From assembly GCA_046483065.1 (NCBI GenBank), contig JAWODW010000037.1, positions 1 to 64,000 on the forward strand: DNA of 64,000 nucleotides, written 5' to 3'. The position numbers were made by a program, and so were the translations under genes. Under the pieces are notes generated by a model. The model was given only the letters and a program-made list of their open reading frames with translations. It searched no databases and was not told where the DNA came from. Positions 26,423 through 37,416 of this stretch are shown here, piece by piece (positions within the stretch are counted from its first letter, which is position 1; each line of letters opens with the position of its first letter). Source of the DNA: JAWVYT01 sp046483065. Lineage in GTDB: Bacteria > Gemmatimonadota > Gemmatimonadetes > Longimicrobiales > RSA9.

Positions 26423-26588
26423 CCGGTCCACCGGTCCACTGGACGATCCCCCGGGCACCGGCCGGTCCATGGGGGCAGCAGCTCTCTCCGTTCGGCAGCG
26501 CCGGACCCGCGCCACCGGACGGACGAGTTCTTGCACTTCTCTTCATCGGACCGGCGGAGCGAAACGCTTCCTGAACAAGGAGTTGGCC

Positions 26589-26957
26589 GTGGTATTCGGT
26601 GAGATCATCCTGGCATTCGCGATCGGGCTCCTCCTGGCGCTGATCTTCGCGTACGGCCTCGGACGGACGGGGCCGTGGGGTGGGTTCGTCTGGTTCTTCC
26701 TGGTGGTCTTCCTCACCGCCTGGGCCGTGGGGCTCTGGGTCGAGCCCGTGGGGCCGGCACTCTGGGGCGCTGCATGGGTGCCGATCCTCTTCGGGGCACT
26801 CTTTGTGGCGCTCCTGGTAGCAGCCATACCGCCGAGGCCCGCTCGCCCCGCGGATGTCGCCGAGCCCGATGCGGTCGGGACCGCCGCCGCCGTGGGACTC
26901 TTCTTCTGGCTCCTGGTGGTGATCCTGCTCATCGCCATCATCTTCGCCTACGTCTGA
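26589..26957 (+). CDS. Small four-helix membrane protein (122 aa)
   Basis: Four hydrophobic helices are evident: GEIILAFAIGLLLALIFAYG, WGGFVWFFLVVFLTAWAVGL, AAWVPILFGALFVALLVAAI and AVGLFFWLLVVILLIAIIFA. The GTG at 26589 is preferred because AAGGAG lies six bases upstream and the first helix begins immediately; the upstream frame is arginine-rich and not convincing. The loop between helices 3 and 4 is Pro/Ala-rich. No motif identifies a transport or enzymatic role. A strong hairpin terminator follows. Confidence 0.65.
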   Translation: MVFGEIILAFAIGLLLALIFAYGLGRTGPWGGFVWFFLVVFLTAWAVGLWVEPVGPALWGAAWVPILFGALFVALLVAAIPPRPARPADVAEPDAVGTAAAVGLFFWLLVVILLIAIIFAYV

Positions 26958-26990
26958 CCCGCATCTGACGGAGGCGGGCGGAACGAGACG

Positions 26991-27022
26991 AGCCCCCGGC
27001 GGCCGCAAGGCCGCCGGGGGCT
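26991..27022. terminator. Intrinsic-type hairpin between convergent genes
   Basis: A perfect 14-bp stem AGCCCCCGGCGGCC / GGCCGCCGGGGGCT closed by a GCAA tetraloop, lying between the plus-strand membrane-protein gene and the minus-strand BNR-protein gene. The T tract is weak on both strands, but position and stability support termination in both directions. Confidence 0.75.
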
Positions 27023-27053
27023 CGTGGTTGGGCGGTCGGCCGCCGCTGTGCGT

Positions 27054-30269
<3,216 letters not shown>

Positions 30270-30373
30270 GGTCACGCGTCCCTTGTGCGGGGGTCGAAGT
30301 CTGCCTATGTGCGGGAAGGGCCGGACGCCCAAAGTGGGAAGGGATCCGGGATGATGCCAGGGGATTGGTGATC

Positions 30374-30394
30374 GGGGTCGGGGTCGGGGTGGGG
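30374..30394 (+). repeat. Four-tract G-quadruplex motif
   Basis: Four runs of four G separated by TC, TC and T (30374-30394), continuing into further G-rich DNA. It lies in the divergent promoter region between the BNR-protein gene and the MATE gene, about 100 bases before the MATE start. On the plus strand it could fold into a quadruplex in DNA or in a 5' leader RNA. The rest of the 30270-30496 gap has no other evident feature. Confidence 0.55.
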
Positions 30395-30496
30395 TCGGGC
30401 CCGGGCTCGGGGGGCGGAGTGGGAAGCGGGATGGGGCGGGGAAAGGCCCCGTCCGGCCTCCCGCCCGGCCACCCCTCCCGCTACCTTCCCGGCGCC

Positions 30497-31867
30497 ATGA
30501 AACCGTTCGCCGCCGCCGTCGCCGCTCTCCCGCCCCGTCGCGAGTTCCGCTCGCTCGTCCGCCTGGCGCTGCCCATCGTGGCGGTACAGGTGGGGCTGAT
30601 GTTCATGGGCGTGGTAGACACACTCATGGTGGGCCGGGTCAGCGCCGCAGCGCTGGCGGCGGTGGCCCTCGGCAACCTGTACTTTTTCTTCATCGCCATC
30701 TTCGGGATGGGCGTGCTGTTCGGCCTCGACCCCGTCGTATCTCAGGCGGTGGGCGCCCGGGACGACGCGGCCATCGCCCGGGCCGTCCAGCGGGGGCTGG
30801 TCATGGCCGCCGTGCTGGCCGCCCTCTCCCTCGCGGCGCTGCTGCCGGCCGAGGCGATCTTCACCGTGCTCCGCCAGCCGCCGGACGTCATCCCCCTGGC
30901 CGCTGGCTACGTTCACGCGGCCACCCCGGGGATCGTGGCCTTCCTCGCCTTCATCGTGCTCCGGCAGACGCTCCAGGCCATGGACCGGGTCCGGCCCATC
31001 GTGGTGGCCATCGTGGCGGCGAACCTGGTGAACGTGCTCACGAACTGGCTCCTGGTCTTCGGCCACTGGGGCTTCCCCGCCCTCGGCCCCATCGGGACGG
31101 GGTGGGCCTCGACGTTCAGCCGGTGGACGATGCTCGTCTTCCTCGCGGTGCTCACGCTGCGACGCCTCGGCCCTTACCTCCGGCCCGCCGGCCGCGTGGT
31201 CCTCCAGCTCCGGCCGCTGTGGCGCATGCTCCGCCTCGGCGCGCCCATCGGCGCACAGTTCCAGCTCGAGATGGGCGCGTTCGCCGTGGTGGCGCTCCTC
31301 ATGGGCTGGCTCGGCACCGCCCAGATGGCCGGCCACCAGGTGGCCATCAACCTGGCGTCGCTCACGTTCATGGTGCCCGTGGGCATCGCCCAGGCCGGCG
31401 CCATCCGCGTAGGGCAGGCCGTGGGGCGCGACGACCCCGCGGGCGCACGCATCGCTGTGAAGTCGGCCCTCGTGGCCGGCGCCGGGTTCATGTCCTTCAC
31501 CGCCGTCGTGTTCCTGGCCTTTCCCGGGTTCCTGACCCACCTCTACACCGAGGAGCCCGAGGTGATGGCCGTGGCCGTGACGCTCATCCCCATCGCCGGC
31601 GTCTTCCAAGTGGCCGACGGGCTCCAGGTGGTCTCGGCCGGCGTGCTCCGCGGTATCGGCGACACCACCGCCCCCTTCGTGGCCAACCTCCTGGCCTTCT
31701 GGATGGTCGGGCTCCCCGTGGGCATCTACCTCGGCTTCCGCACCGCCGCCGGGCCGGTGGGACTCTGGTGGGGGCTCGTCGCCGGTCTCGGCCTCGTGGC
31801 CCTCTTCCTCGTGCTCCGGGTGCGCAATCGGATGCGGAGGACGCTGGCCCGGATCGTCATCGATTAG
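30497..31867 (+). CDS. MATE family efflux transporter
   Basis: A 456-aa polytopic protein with the twelve-helix plan of multidrug and toxic-compound extruders. Family signatures include LALPIVAVQVGLMFMGVVDT, MVGRVSAAALAAVALG, GLDPVVSQAVGARDDAAIA and, in the second half, HQVAINLASLTFMVPVGIAQ and AGAIRVGQAVGRDDPAGARI. It should export cationic drugs or metabolites using a Na+ or H+ gradient. The ATG at 30497 is chosen because upstream codons encode only a Gly/Pro-rich low-complexity stretch. It appears to be a single-gene unit. Confidence 0.94.
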   Translation: MKPFAAAVAALPPRREFRSLVRLALPIVAVQVGLMFMGVVDTLMVGRVSAAALAAVALGNLYFFFIAIFGMGVLFGLDPVVSQAVGARDDAAIARAVQRGLVMAAVLAALSLAALLPAEAIFTVLRQPPDVIPLAAGYVHAATPGIVAFLAFIVLRQTLQAMDRVRPIVVAIVAANLVNVLTNWLLVFGHWGFPALGPIGTGWASTFSRWTMLVFLAVLTLRRLGPYLRPAGRVVLQLRPLWRMLRLGAPIGAQFQLEMGAFAVVALLMGWLGTAQMAGHQVAINLASLTFMVPVGIAQAGAIRVGQAVGRDDPAGARIAVKSALVAGAGFMSFTAVVFLAFPGFLTHLYTEEPEVMAVAVTLIPIAGVFQVADGLQVVSAGVLRGIGDTTAPFVANLLAFWMVGLPVGIYLGFRTAAGPVGLWWGLVAGLGLVALFLVLRVRNRMRRTLARIVID

Positions 31868-32366
31868 TAGGCGTGGAGACGCGGAGGAGCGCGGAGGCGC
31901 GGAGGGGGCGTCGCGAGGCGGGGATTCGGGTGGGGATCGAGGGACGCGACGAGGCCGACTTCAGGGCTCGTAGAGGTCGAAGGGGGCGACGGTAGTTGTC
32001 CAGCCGGACGACGGCGCGTCGCCACCGCACGAGACGGCCGCGAGCACCACGAAGCCGGCGACGAGTCGGTTGGTCAATGCAGAAACGTCGACCCCCAAGG
32101 CGGACCGCCCAAGGCGGACCGGGTTTTACTTACCCGCCCAAGGCGGACCGCCCGCCCAAGGCGGACCGGGTTTTACTATTTACCGCCGGGCCCTGCATGG
32201 CCTCATTCGCTGCCGATCTGCCCCGAATTCGGGCCGTTGGGATAGCAAATCGGGACATCCAGATAGCTGAAATGGCCAAATTGTAAAAAGTAAAACCAGG
32301 TCCGTTAGGAGGCCAAGTTAGACGGCCGGCCTCAAACGGAATCCTTGATCCGACGCCGGCGGCGAA
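31868..32366. repeat. Repeat island of lower GC: tandem CCCAAGGCGGACCG units and a GCGGAG-type fragment
   Basis: Just after the MATE stop is a short run of GGAG/GCGCGGAGG words (31872-31911). Further on, CCCAAGGCGGACCG occurs four times (32094, 32108, 32137, 32155), and the second and fourth copies continue into GGTTTTACT. An inverted near copy, AGTAAAACCAGGTCCG, lies at 32289-32304. This makes a 210-bp unit with inverted ends, visibly richer in A+T than its surroundings. No gene is seen. It adjoins a truncated gene and looks like a decayed insertion. Confidence 0.6.
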
Positions 32367-32918
32367 GTGTGGCTGTCGGCGTTCGGCGGCGGTGAGGCGG
32401 AAGCCATGGAGGCGGTGATCGTGACGTCGGGCGGTCGCTACCTGGTGGTGGGCGGTACCGAGGGCGGGGAGGGCGACGACGCGTGGGTGGTGGCGGTGGA
32501 GCCCGACGGCAGCATCGCCTGGCAGAAGACGTACGGGATCGCCGGCGTGTACGACGAGGCGCTGAGCGTCGGGATGACCGACCACGGCGGTGCCCTCATC
32601 GGCGGGTCGTACTACGAGGACGGCGACGCGGACTGGAGCTGGACGCTGGCCCGCGTCGGGCCCGACGGCGCGCTGAGCTGGAACCGGAGCTACGAGCGAA
32701 GCTTCGACTGGCCGAACTCCGTGGTCGAGCTGTCCGACGACAGCGCGGGCGCGTCGTGCGCGCCCAGCGCCGACCAGACCATCGCGGAGGAAGTCACGAC
32801 GGTCTCACCGGTGGCCAGCAGCGCCACGGTGACCGACGCGGCCATCACGCCTCAGACCACCAGCGCGTCCGTCACGGACACCGGCGAGGGGCACGCGTAC
32901 GACTGCTCGGACGGTTAG
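32367..32918 (+). pseudogene. Fragment of a PQQ/delta-60-like beta-propeller protein
   Basis: The frame (183 codons from a GTG) encodes propeller-type repeats of the G-x-x-W-Q-K-T-Y-G sort (RYLVVGGTEGGEGDDAWVVA, GSIAWQKTYGIAGVYDEALS, GGALIGGSYYEDGDADWSWT) followed by a Thr/Ser/Val-rich tail. There is no signal peptide or plausible gene start: an in-frame TGA lies six codons before the GTG, and the propeller is cut to about two blades. It follows directly on the lower-GC repeat island. I read it as a 5'-truncated remnant; a short functional protein is the alternative. Confidence 0.5.
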
Positions 32919-32965
32919 AAGAGCACTTCCGCGAAGTCGAGGTCCTCATCGCACAGGTCACCGCG

Positions 32966-33493
32966 TCACTGGCCATCGCCCACGGGCCGCGACGCGGGCA
33001 CATCGATGGCGCTGAACCCGTCGGCGTGGATCCGCCACTCCCCCCGCGAGTTCCGCTTCCAGATCACGATGAACTTCCCGCGGCTGCCCTCGGCCTCCGG
33101 CGACGCGTCGGGCGCCCGGAGGGTGTAGACCCCTACGTCGTAGGCCATGCCACCGCTGATCTCACGGTCCACGATCTCGAAGGCGATCTCGGGACCGGCG
33201 CCGCCGTCCCGGGTATAGCGCTCGAGGAAGGAGAATTGCCCGCGGAACTGGTCCTGCCCGTGGAGGATCGGCGAGCCCGGCGGTAGGTAGTACGCGTCGC
33301 GGGCGTAGACCCCGTCCATGAGGAGCGTGATGTTGGCCTGGGCGTACGCCTCGCTGAACGTGGCATAGACGCTGTCCAGCGCGGCATTCACGGCCCCCCG
33401 CTGTGCCGCGGCCTCGGGGTCCGGTACGGTGCACGCCGTGACGAACAAGCACAGGAGGGCGGCCAGGGTGGCGGACAGGGCGTCGTGGTGCAT
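32966..33493 (-). CDS. SnoaL/DUF4440-like lipoprotein (175 aa)
   Basis: A lipoprotein signal with lipobox LFVTAC (Cys near residue 21) precedes an NTF2-like cone domain of the SnoaL/DUF4440 type: VNAALDSVYATFSEAYAQAN, LMDGVYARDAYYLPPGSPIL, GQFSFLERYTRDGG and KFIVIWKRNSRGEWRIHADG. The WRIH strand is characteristic. Such domains act as small-ligand binders or isomerase-like enzymes; no substrate is evident. It stands alone between two decayed zones. Confidence 0.78.
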   Translation of the reverse strand: MHHDALSATLAALLCLFVTACTVPDPEAAAQRGAVNAALDSVYATFSEAYAQANITLLMDGVYARDAYYLPPGSPILHGQDQFRGQFSFLERYTRDGGAGPEIAFEIVDREISGGMAYDVGVYTLRAPDASPEAEGSRGKFIVIWKRNSRGEWRIHADGFSAIDVPASRPVGDGQ

Positions 33494-33568
33494 GGAGCTC
33501 TTGGTGCGGGTCGATCTCGCGATCGTTGCGTCGGCCGGCCCCGTCGGGCCGTACGCCCCCGGGACCGC

Positions 33569-33697
33569 CTATTCGTCGGCCAGCGCCGTGTGCGGGTCGA
33601 TCCGCGTGGCCTGGCGGACTGGAAGATAGCTGACCAAGGCCGCCACCGTAACCAGCGCGCCGGCGGCCAGCGCCACCTCCGCCACGTTGATCGCCCG
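33569..33697 (-). pseudogene. C-terminal remnant of a MacB/FtsX-like ABC permease
   Basis: The minus strand encodes, between a TAG at 33698-33700 and a TAG at 33569-33571, a peptide of about 42 residues with the features of the last membrane helix and tail of FtsX-type permeases: ALVTVAALVSYLPVRQATRI, then DPHTALADE and stop. The -YLPxRxAxRxDPxxAL- ending is typical of this family. The rest of the gene is missing. The next 260 bases to the ATPase gene (33698-33957) hold only two diverged copies of an ACGCGACC...CGCATTG word. Confidence 0.65.
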
Positions 33698-33957
33698 CTA
33701 CCCGCCGCCCCGCCGCGGGGGCGGGCTGTCCCAAATGCGCCGTTGGCGTGGGCCGGGAGGACCACCTGCGGCTTTGGGGCCCTACGCGACCCATATCCCG
33801 CATTGGCCGTTGGCAGGGAGGAACGAAAGGAGGATTCGGGTCTCTACGCGACCGATTCTCCGCATTGACTGGATTCAAGGCTGCGGGCGGAGCATTTCGG
33901 CGCCCTGGGCACGGACCTGTCTTATCCGGGCGCGGCGACGTCCGTTGCTCGCGCCCC

Positions 33958-35094
33958 CTACACCACCAGCTCCCGCTTCGCCCACTCCCGGAAGTACGGG
34001 TTGTCGAACCGGACCCCAGCGCCGGTACGGCCCAGGATGGACCGACGCACCAGCGCCTCCAGGCCGGTGGCCACCGACGATGCGGCACCGAGACCGTACA
34101 GCTCCCGGGTGTCGGTGGAGTGGAGCTGCTCGGCCCCGGCGGCCACCGCCCGGAGGATCCGCTGCTGGAGCGGCGTCAGATCGTCGAACGTGCGGCGGAG
34201 CGCCGGGTCGTCCTGCGTCACGATCTCCCCGATGGCACCCTCCACCGATCCGGGACCCGCCACGCCCTCCTGCGCACAGCGGAACCAGAGCACCCGGGCC
34301 GCCTGCACGATGTCCTGGGTGCGCGGGCCGACCCGCTCCACCAGCTCCCGGCCCACGCCCGCGGCCTCCACGCCGGCACCCGTCAGCCGGCTGTCGATCC
34401 AGTGGGCCAGGTGGTCCGCGTCGATGGGGCCGAGATCCAGGCGGTCGAAGAACTTGTAGAACGCACGCTTCGGCTGCAGCATCTCGGCGATCAGGCTCCC
34501 CTTCGAGCCCGCGCACACATAGCCGGTCGTTCGGTTCTCCTGCATCCGTCGACGCAGCAGCCACTCCGCCGCCTCGCCGCCCAGCTCCGCGATCCGCTGG
34601 AACTCGTCCAGCACCACCACCACAGGCGACGACGACTCCGACGCCACCTCCTCAACCCGGTCCAGGACCCCCTCCAGCAGCTCCCGCTCCCCCTCCTCGC
34701 CACGAGGACGCGACTCCAACGCCACCGACAGCCGGGGCAGACCCGACAAGTCGTAGCCCAGCGTGACCACCGGAGCCAGACCCCGCGCCCACTCCGACAG
34801 TCGGTCCCGCCACAGCTCTACCGCCGCCACCGCACGCAGGAGCCGGTTCGACACCTCCGTCAGCGACGACGCCGTGGCCAGATCCGCCTGCAGCACTGTG
34901 CCACCCGCCACCTCCACACGCTCCGCAGCCACGCCGATAACGGTGCTCTTCCCCATCCGCCGCGGGCCCGTCACAAGGAGCCGCGCCCGGTCGGCTATGG
35001 CCCGCCGCACCACGGCCACCTCGTCGGCCCGATCGGTGAAATAGGCGTCGCGGACGTGCTCGGCGACCCGGAAAGGATTCCTCAGCTCGCGCAT
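33958..35094 (-). CDS. STAND-like ATPase with winged-helix C terminus (378 aa)
   Basis: An AAA+/STAND-type ATP-binding protein resembling the archaeal-type ATPase group: N-terminal RNPFRVAEHVRDAYFTDRAD, Walker A GPRRMGKST (43-51), Walker B VVVVLDEFQRI (about 158-168) and sensor-like CAGSKGSLIAEML. The C-terminal third looks like a winged helix (LTPLQQRILRAVAAGAEQ, LEALVRRSILGRTG). Such proteins are often regulators or parts of defence or toxin systems, but nothing adjacent completes a known system. A tandem TTACG repeat lies directly upstream and may be its regulatory region. Confidence 0.8.
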   Translation of the reverse strand: MRELRNPFRVAEHVRDAYFTDRADEVAVVRRAIADRARLLVTGPRRMGKSTVIGVAAERVEVAGGTVLQADLATASSLTEVSNRLLRAVAAVELWRDRLSEWARGLAPVVTLGYDLSGLPRLSVALESRPRGEEGERELLEGVLDRVEEVASESSSPVVVVLDEFQRIAELGGEAAEWLLRRRMQENRTTGYVCAGSKGSLIAEMLQPKRAFYKFFDRLDLGPIDADHLAHWIDSRLTGAGVEAAGVGRELVERVGPRTQDIVQAARVLWFRCAQEGVAGPGSVEGAIGEIVTQDDPALRRTFDDLTPLQQRILRAVAAGAEQLHSTDTRELYGLGAASSVATGLEALVRRSILGRTGAGVRFDNPYFREWAKRELVV

Positions 35095-35115
35095 GGCTCT
35101 CTGACGTTCGGGGTT

Positions 35116-35146
35116 CTACGTTACGTTACATTACGTTACGTTAGTC
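35116..35146. promoter_or_regulatory. Tandem TTACG pentamer array
   Basis: The run CTACG-TTACG-TTACA-TTACG-TTACG-TTAGT lies 20-50 bases upstream of the ATPase gene, within the divergent promoter region shared with the dienelactone hydrolase gene. It is much richer in A+T than its surroundings. The five-base period, six times repeated, could be an operator array or a slippage-prone promoter spacer. Confidence 0.55.
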
Positions 35147-35254
35147 TACATAACCTAGCGCCTCTGTCAAGGACCCGGCCGGGTGTCCTACCTTGTGACG
35201 GTCCGCCACCCGATACATCTTGCGACCGTGCTCCCCAACCCTGGAGGCGAAGCC

Positions 35255-36139
35255 ATGCGTTGTATCCCGATCCATGCCACGCGCGGCGCCCCCGCCTGCG
35301 CGGTCGTCCTTTCGCTCGTCCTCACCTTCCTCTTGGCCGGTCCGTCGGCGGCGCAGGAGACGGGCGAGACGCATCACGACGGGCTCCCGCCGGGCGCCGA
35401 GGGCGCGGTGGAGGCGCTGAACGCGTCGCCGCGCCACGGTGAGTGGGCGATGGTCCGTCTGGAGAACGGCGACAGCGTGCGGAGCTGGGTGGTCTACCCG
35501 GAGCGTAGTGACGCGGCGCCGGTGGTGGTGGTGATCCACGAGATCTACGGGCTGACGAACTGGGTGCGTGCCGTGGCCGACCAGACGGCGGCGACCGGTT
35601 TCATCGCCATCGCGCCGGACCTGCTGACCATGGAGGGCGTGCCCACCGACGCGGCCGGCGACCCGGAGCAGCAGCCGGCGGTGGCGGCCATCCGCGGGCT
35701 GGACGACGACCGGGTACATCGCCAGATCCGGGCGGTGGCGGAGTACGCCATGGGTCTGGCCGCGGCCCGGCCGGTGTACGGGATCACGGGGTTCTGCTGG
35801 GGCGGCAGCACCAGCTTCGAGCACGCCACCCGCTACGAAGACATCATGGGCGCCGTCCCCTTCTACGGCGGCTCGCCCTCGGAGGCGGCGCTGGGCCGTG
35901 TGCGGGTCCCGGTCCTGGGCCACTACGGCGGGGATGACGCCCGTGTGAACGCCACGATCCCCCGGGCGGAGGCCGTGCTGGGCGGCGACTACTGGCCGAA
36001 CATCTACGATGACGCCGGCCACGGCTTCCTGCGGCAGCAGAGCGGCCGTGACGGGGCCAACCACCGGGCGTCGGTCCAGGCGTGGCCGATGACGGTCGGG
36101 TTCTTCCGGGCGGCCGCGTACTACGCGGGTGGGAACTGA
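35255..36139 (+). CDS. Secreted dienelactone hydrolase family protein (294 aa)
   Basis: An alpha/beta hydrolase with a signal peptide (CAVVLSLVLTFLLAGPSAAQ). The Cys-Asp-His triad of dienelactone hydrolases is visible: C181 in the elbow TGFCWGGST, Asp in HYGGDDARV (227-228) and H256 in DDAGHGF; the oxyanion region is VVVVIHEIYGLTNWVR. GGAGG lies seven bases before the ATG at 35255. Family members hydrolyse cyclic or simple esters; export suggests action on environmental substrates. It is followed by a rhomboid protease gene on the same strand. Confidence 0.92.
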   Translation: MRCIPIHATRGAPACAVVLSLVLTFLLAGPSAAQETGETHHDGLPPGAEGAVEALNASPRHGEWAMVRLENGDSVRSWVVYPERSDAAPVVVVIHEIYGLTNWVRAVADQTAATGFIAIAPDLLTMEGVPTDAAGDPEQQPAVAAIRGLDDDRVHRQIRAVAEYAMGLAAARPVYGITGFCWGGSTSFEHATRYEDIMGAVPFYGGSPSEAALGRVRVPVLGHYGGDDARVNATIPRAEAVLGGDYWPNIYDDAGHGFLRQQSGRDGANHRASVQAWPMTVGFFRAAAYYAGGN

Positions 36140-36161
36140 TCCCGTGACGGCGGTCTGACCC

Positions 36162-36920
36162 GTGTTTCCGCTGCGCGACGAGAACCCCACGGAGCTGGTC
36201 CCCTACATCACGCTGGCGCTCATCGCCATCAACGTGGCGGTGTGGATCATGGTCCAGGGCGCCGGGCTGGACATGCAGGCGCTCCAGCAGAGCGTGTGCA
36301 CCTACGGCGCGATCCCGTCGGAGATCACCGGCCAGACCAGCACGCTGCCCCGGGGCTTCCGGGGCCTCCAGTGCCCCACCGGCGGGCTCACATGGGGCGC
36401 CATCCTCACCAGCATGTTTCTGCACGGCAGCTGGATGCACCTGATCGGGAACGTCTGGTTCCTGTGGATCTTCGGGAACAACATCGAGGACAGCCTGGGC
36501 CACGGCCGCTTCCTCCTCTTCTACCTTTTGACCGGCGCAGCGGCGGCCGCCGGCCACATCCTGAGCGCGCCCGGTTCCCCGGTCCCCATGGTTGGCGCGT
36601 CGGGCGCCATCAGCGGGATCATGGGCGCGTACCTGCTCCTCTACCCGAGGGTACGGATCCTCACCCTCTTCTTCTTCGTGATCTTCATCCGGATCATCCC
36701 GCTTCCCGCCTGGGTCATGCTCGGCTACTGGTTCCTGATCCAGCTCCTGAGCGGGACGGCCACGGGCGGGGCGTCAGGCGTGGCGTTCTGGGCCCACGTG
36801 GGCGGCTTCGTAGCCGGGCTGGCCCTGGTCAAGCCGTTTGAAAACCGACAGTTGGTGGAGGCGAAGCGGCAGCATGTCAAGCTCGATAAGCGAGATATCC
36901 GCCGAGGGGGGTGGTGGTGA
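36162..36920 (+). CDS. Rhomboid family intramembrane serine protease
   Basis: A 252-aa protein with six or seven membrane helices. The catalytic dyad is S147 in GASGAISG and H212 in AHVGGFVAG; the helix-2 block HGSWMHLIGNVWFLWIFGNN is also typical. It begins at GTG (36162) with FPLRDENPT, the usual rhomboid start. It cleaves membrane-spanning substrates within the bilayer. It lies 22 bases after the dienelactone hydrolase gene and is probably cotranscribed. The cytoplasmic tail is basic. Confidence 0.95.
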   Translation: MFPLRDENPTELVPYITLALIAINVAVWIMVQGAGLDMQALQQSVCTYGAIPSEITGQTSTLPRGFRGLQCPTGGLTWGAILTSMFLHGSWMHLIGNVWFLWIFGNNIEDSLGHGRFLLFYLLTGAAAAAGHILSAPGSPVPMVGASGAISGIMGAYLLLYPRVRILTLFFFVIFIRIIPLPAWVMLGYWFLIQLLSGTATGGASGVAFWAHVGGFVAGLALVKPFENRQLVEAKRQHVKLDKRDIRRGGWW

Positions 36921-37416
36921 TTGCCGCCGCATCTGCGCGCGCGGCGGCGACTGGGGGATGAACGGTCGCGGCAGGCCGGGTTCACGGGGTCTGCTTGACT
37001 CGCGGCTCTTTTCATTACCGGCGGCTGATGGGGAAACTGGGGGTCCGATGTTCGCGGCGGGGCTGCGTTCGCGGTGACTCCGGGCTGGCTTGCCGGTGGA
37101 ATCTGAGCACCGGGGTTTGAACCGCTTCCGGTCTTCCATGCGGCGCGGTTCGAACCGGCTCGATCGGGTTGACGTGGACCGACGCGGGCGGTTCAAAGGC
37201 GGCGGCGAGCCGGCCGGCAGACCACCCCACGCCCGAACCAACCCCGATCTCAGTCGAGCACCCACCCCCACTCCCCCCATCGTACCGCGAACCCAACCAG
37301 GCCCCGAACGCTCAATCCAACCCCGCGAACCCCGACTCCACCGCGAACCCTGCTCCCCCCCTCGCGGCCCGAAAGCAGAAGCGTCAGCCCCGAGATCGCG
37401 CCCGACAGGGCCGCCC
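36921..37416. repeat. Intergenic region with two dispersed repeat families
   Basis: No gene is seen in this 496-base gap. It holds a GCGACTGGGGGATGAACG copy (36946-36970) of the CCCCCAGTC family, GGTTTGAACCG and GGTTCGAACC palindromes near 37108-37160, and at 37259-37345, on the minus strand, the repeat shared with 2460-2540 (words GATGGGGGGAGTGGGGGTGGG and GGGTTCGCGGGGTT). Confidence 0.55.

Noticed and set aside
33958..35094. Complete defence system around the STAND-like ATPase
   Set aside because: No nuclease, TIR, methyltransferase or other effector gene lies next to it; a defence role is not supported.
33748..35442. Plus-strand open frame opposite the STAND-like ATPase
   Set aside because: No domain pattern; the minus strand encodes clear Walker A and B motifs.
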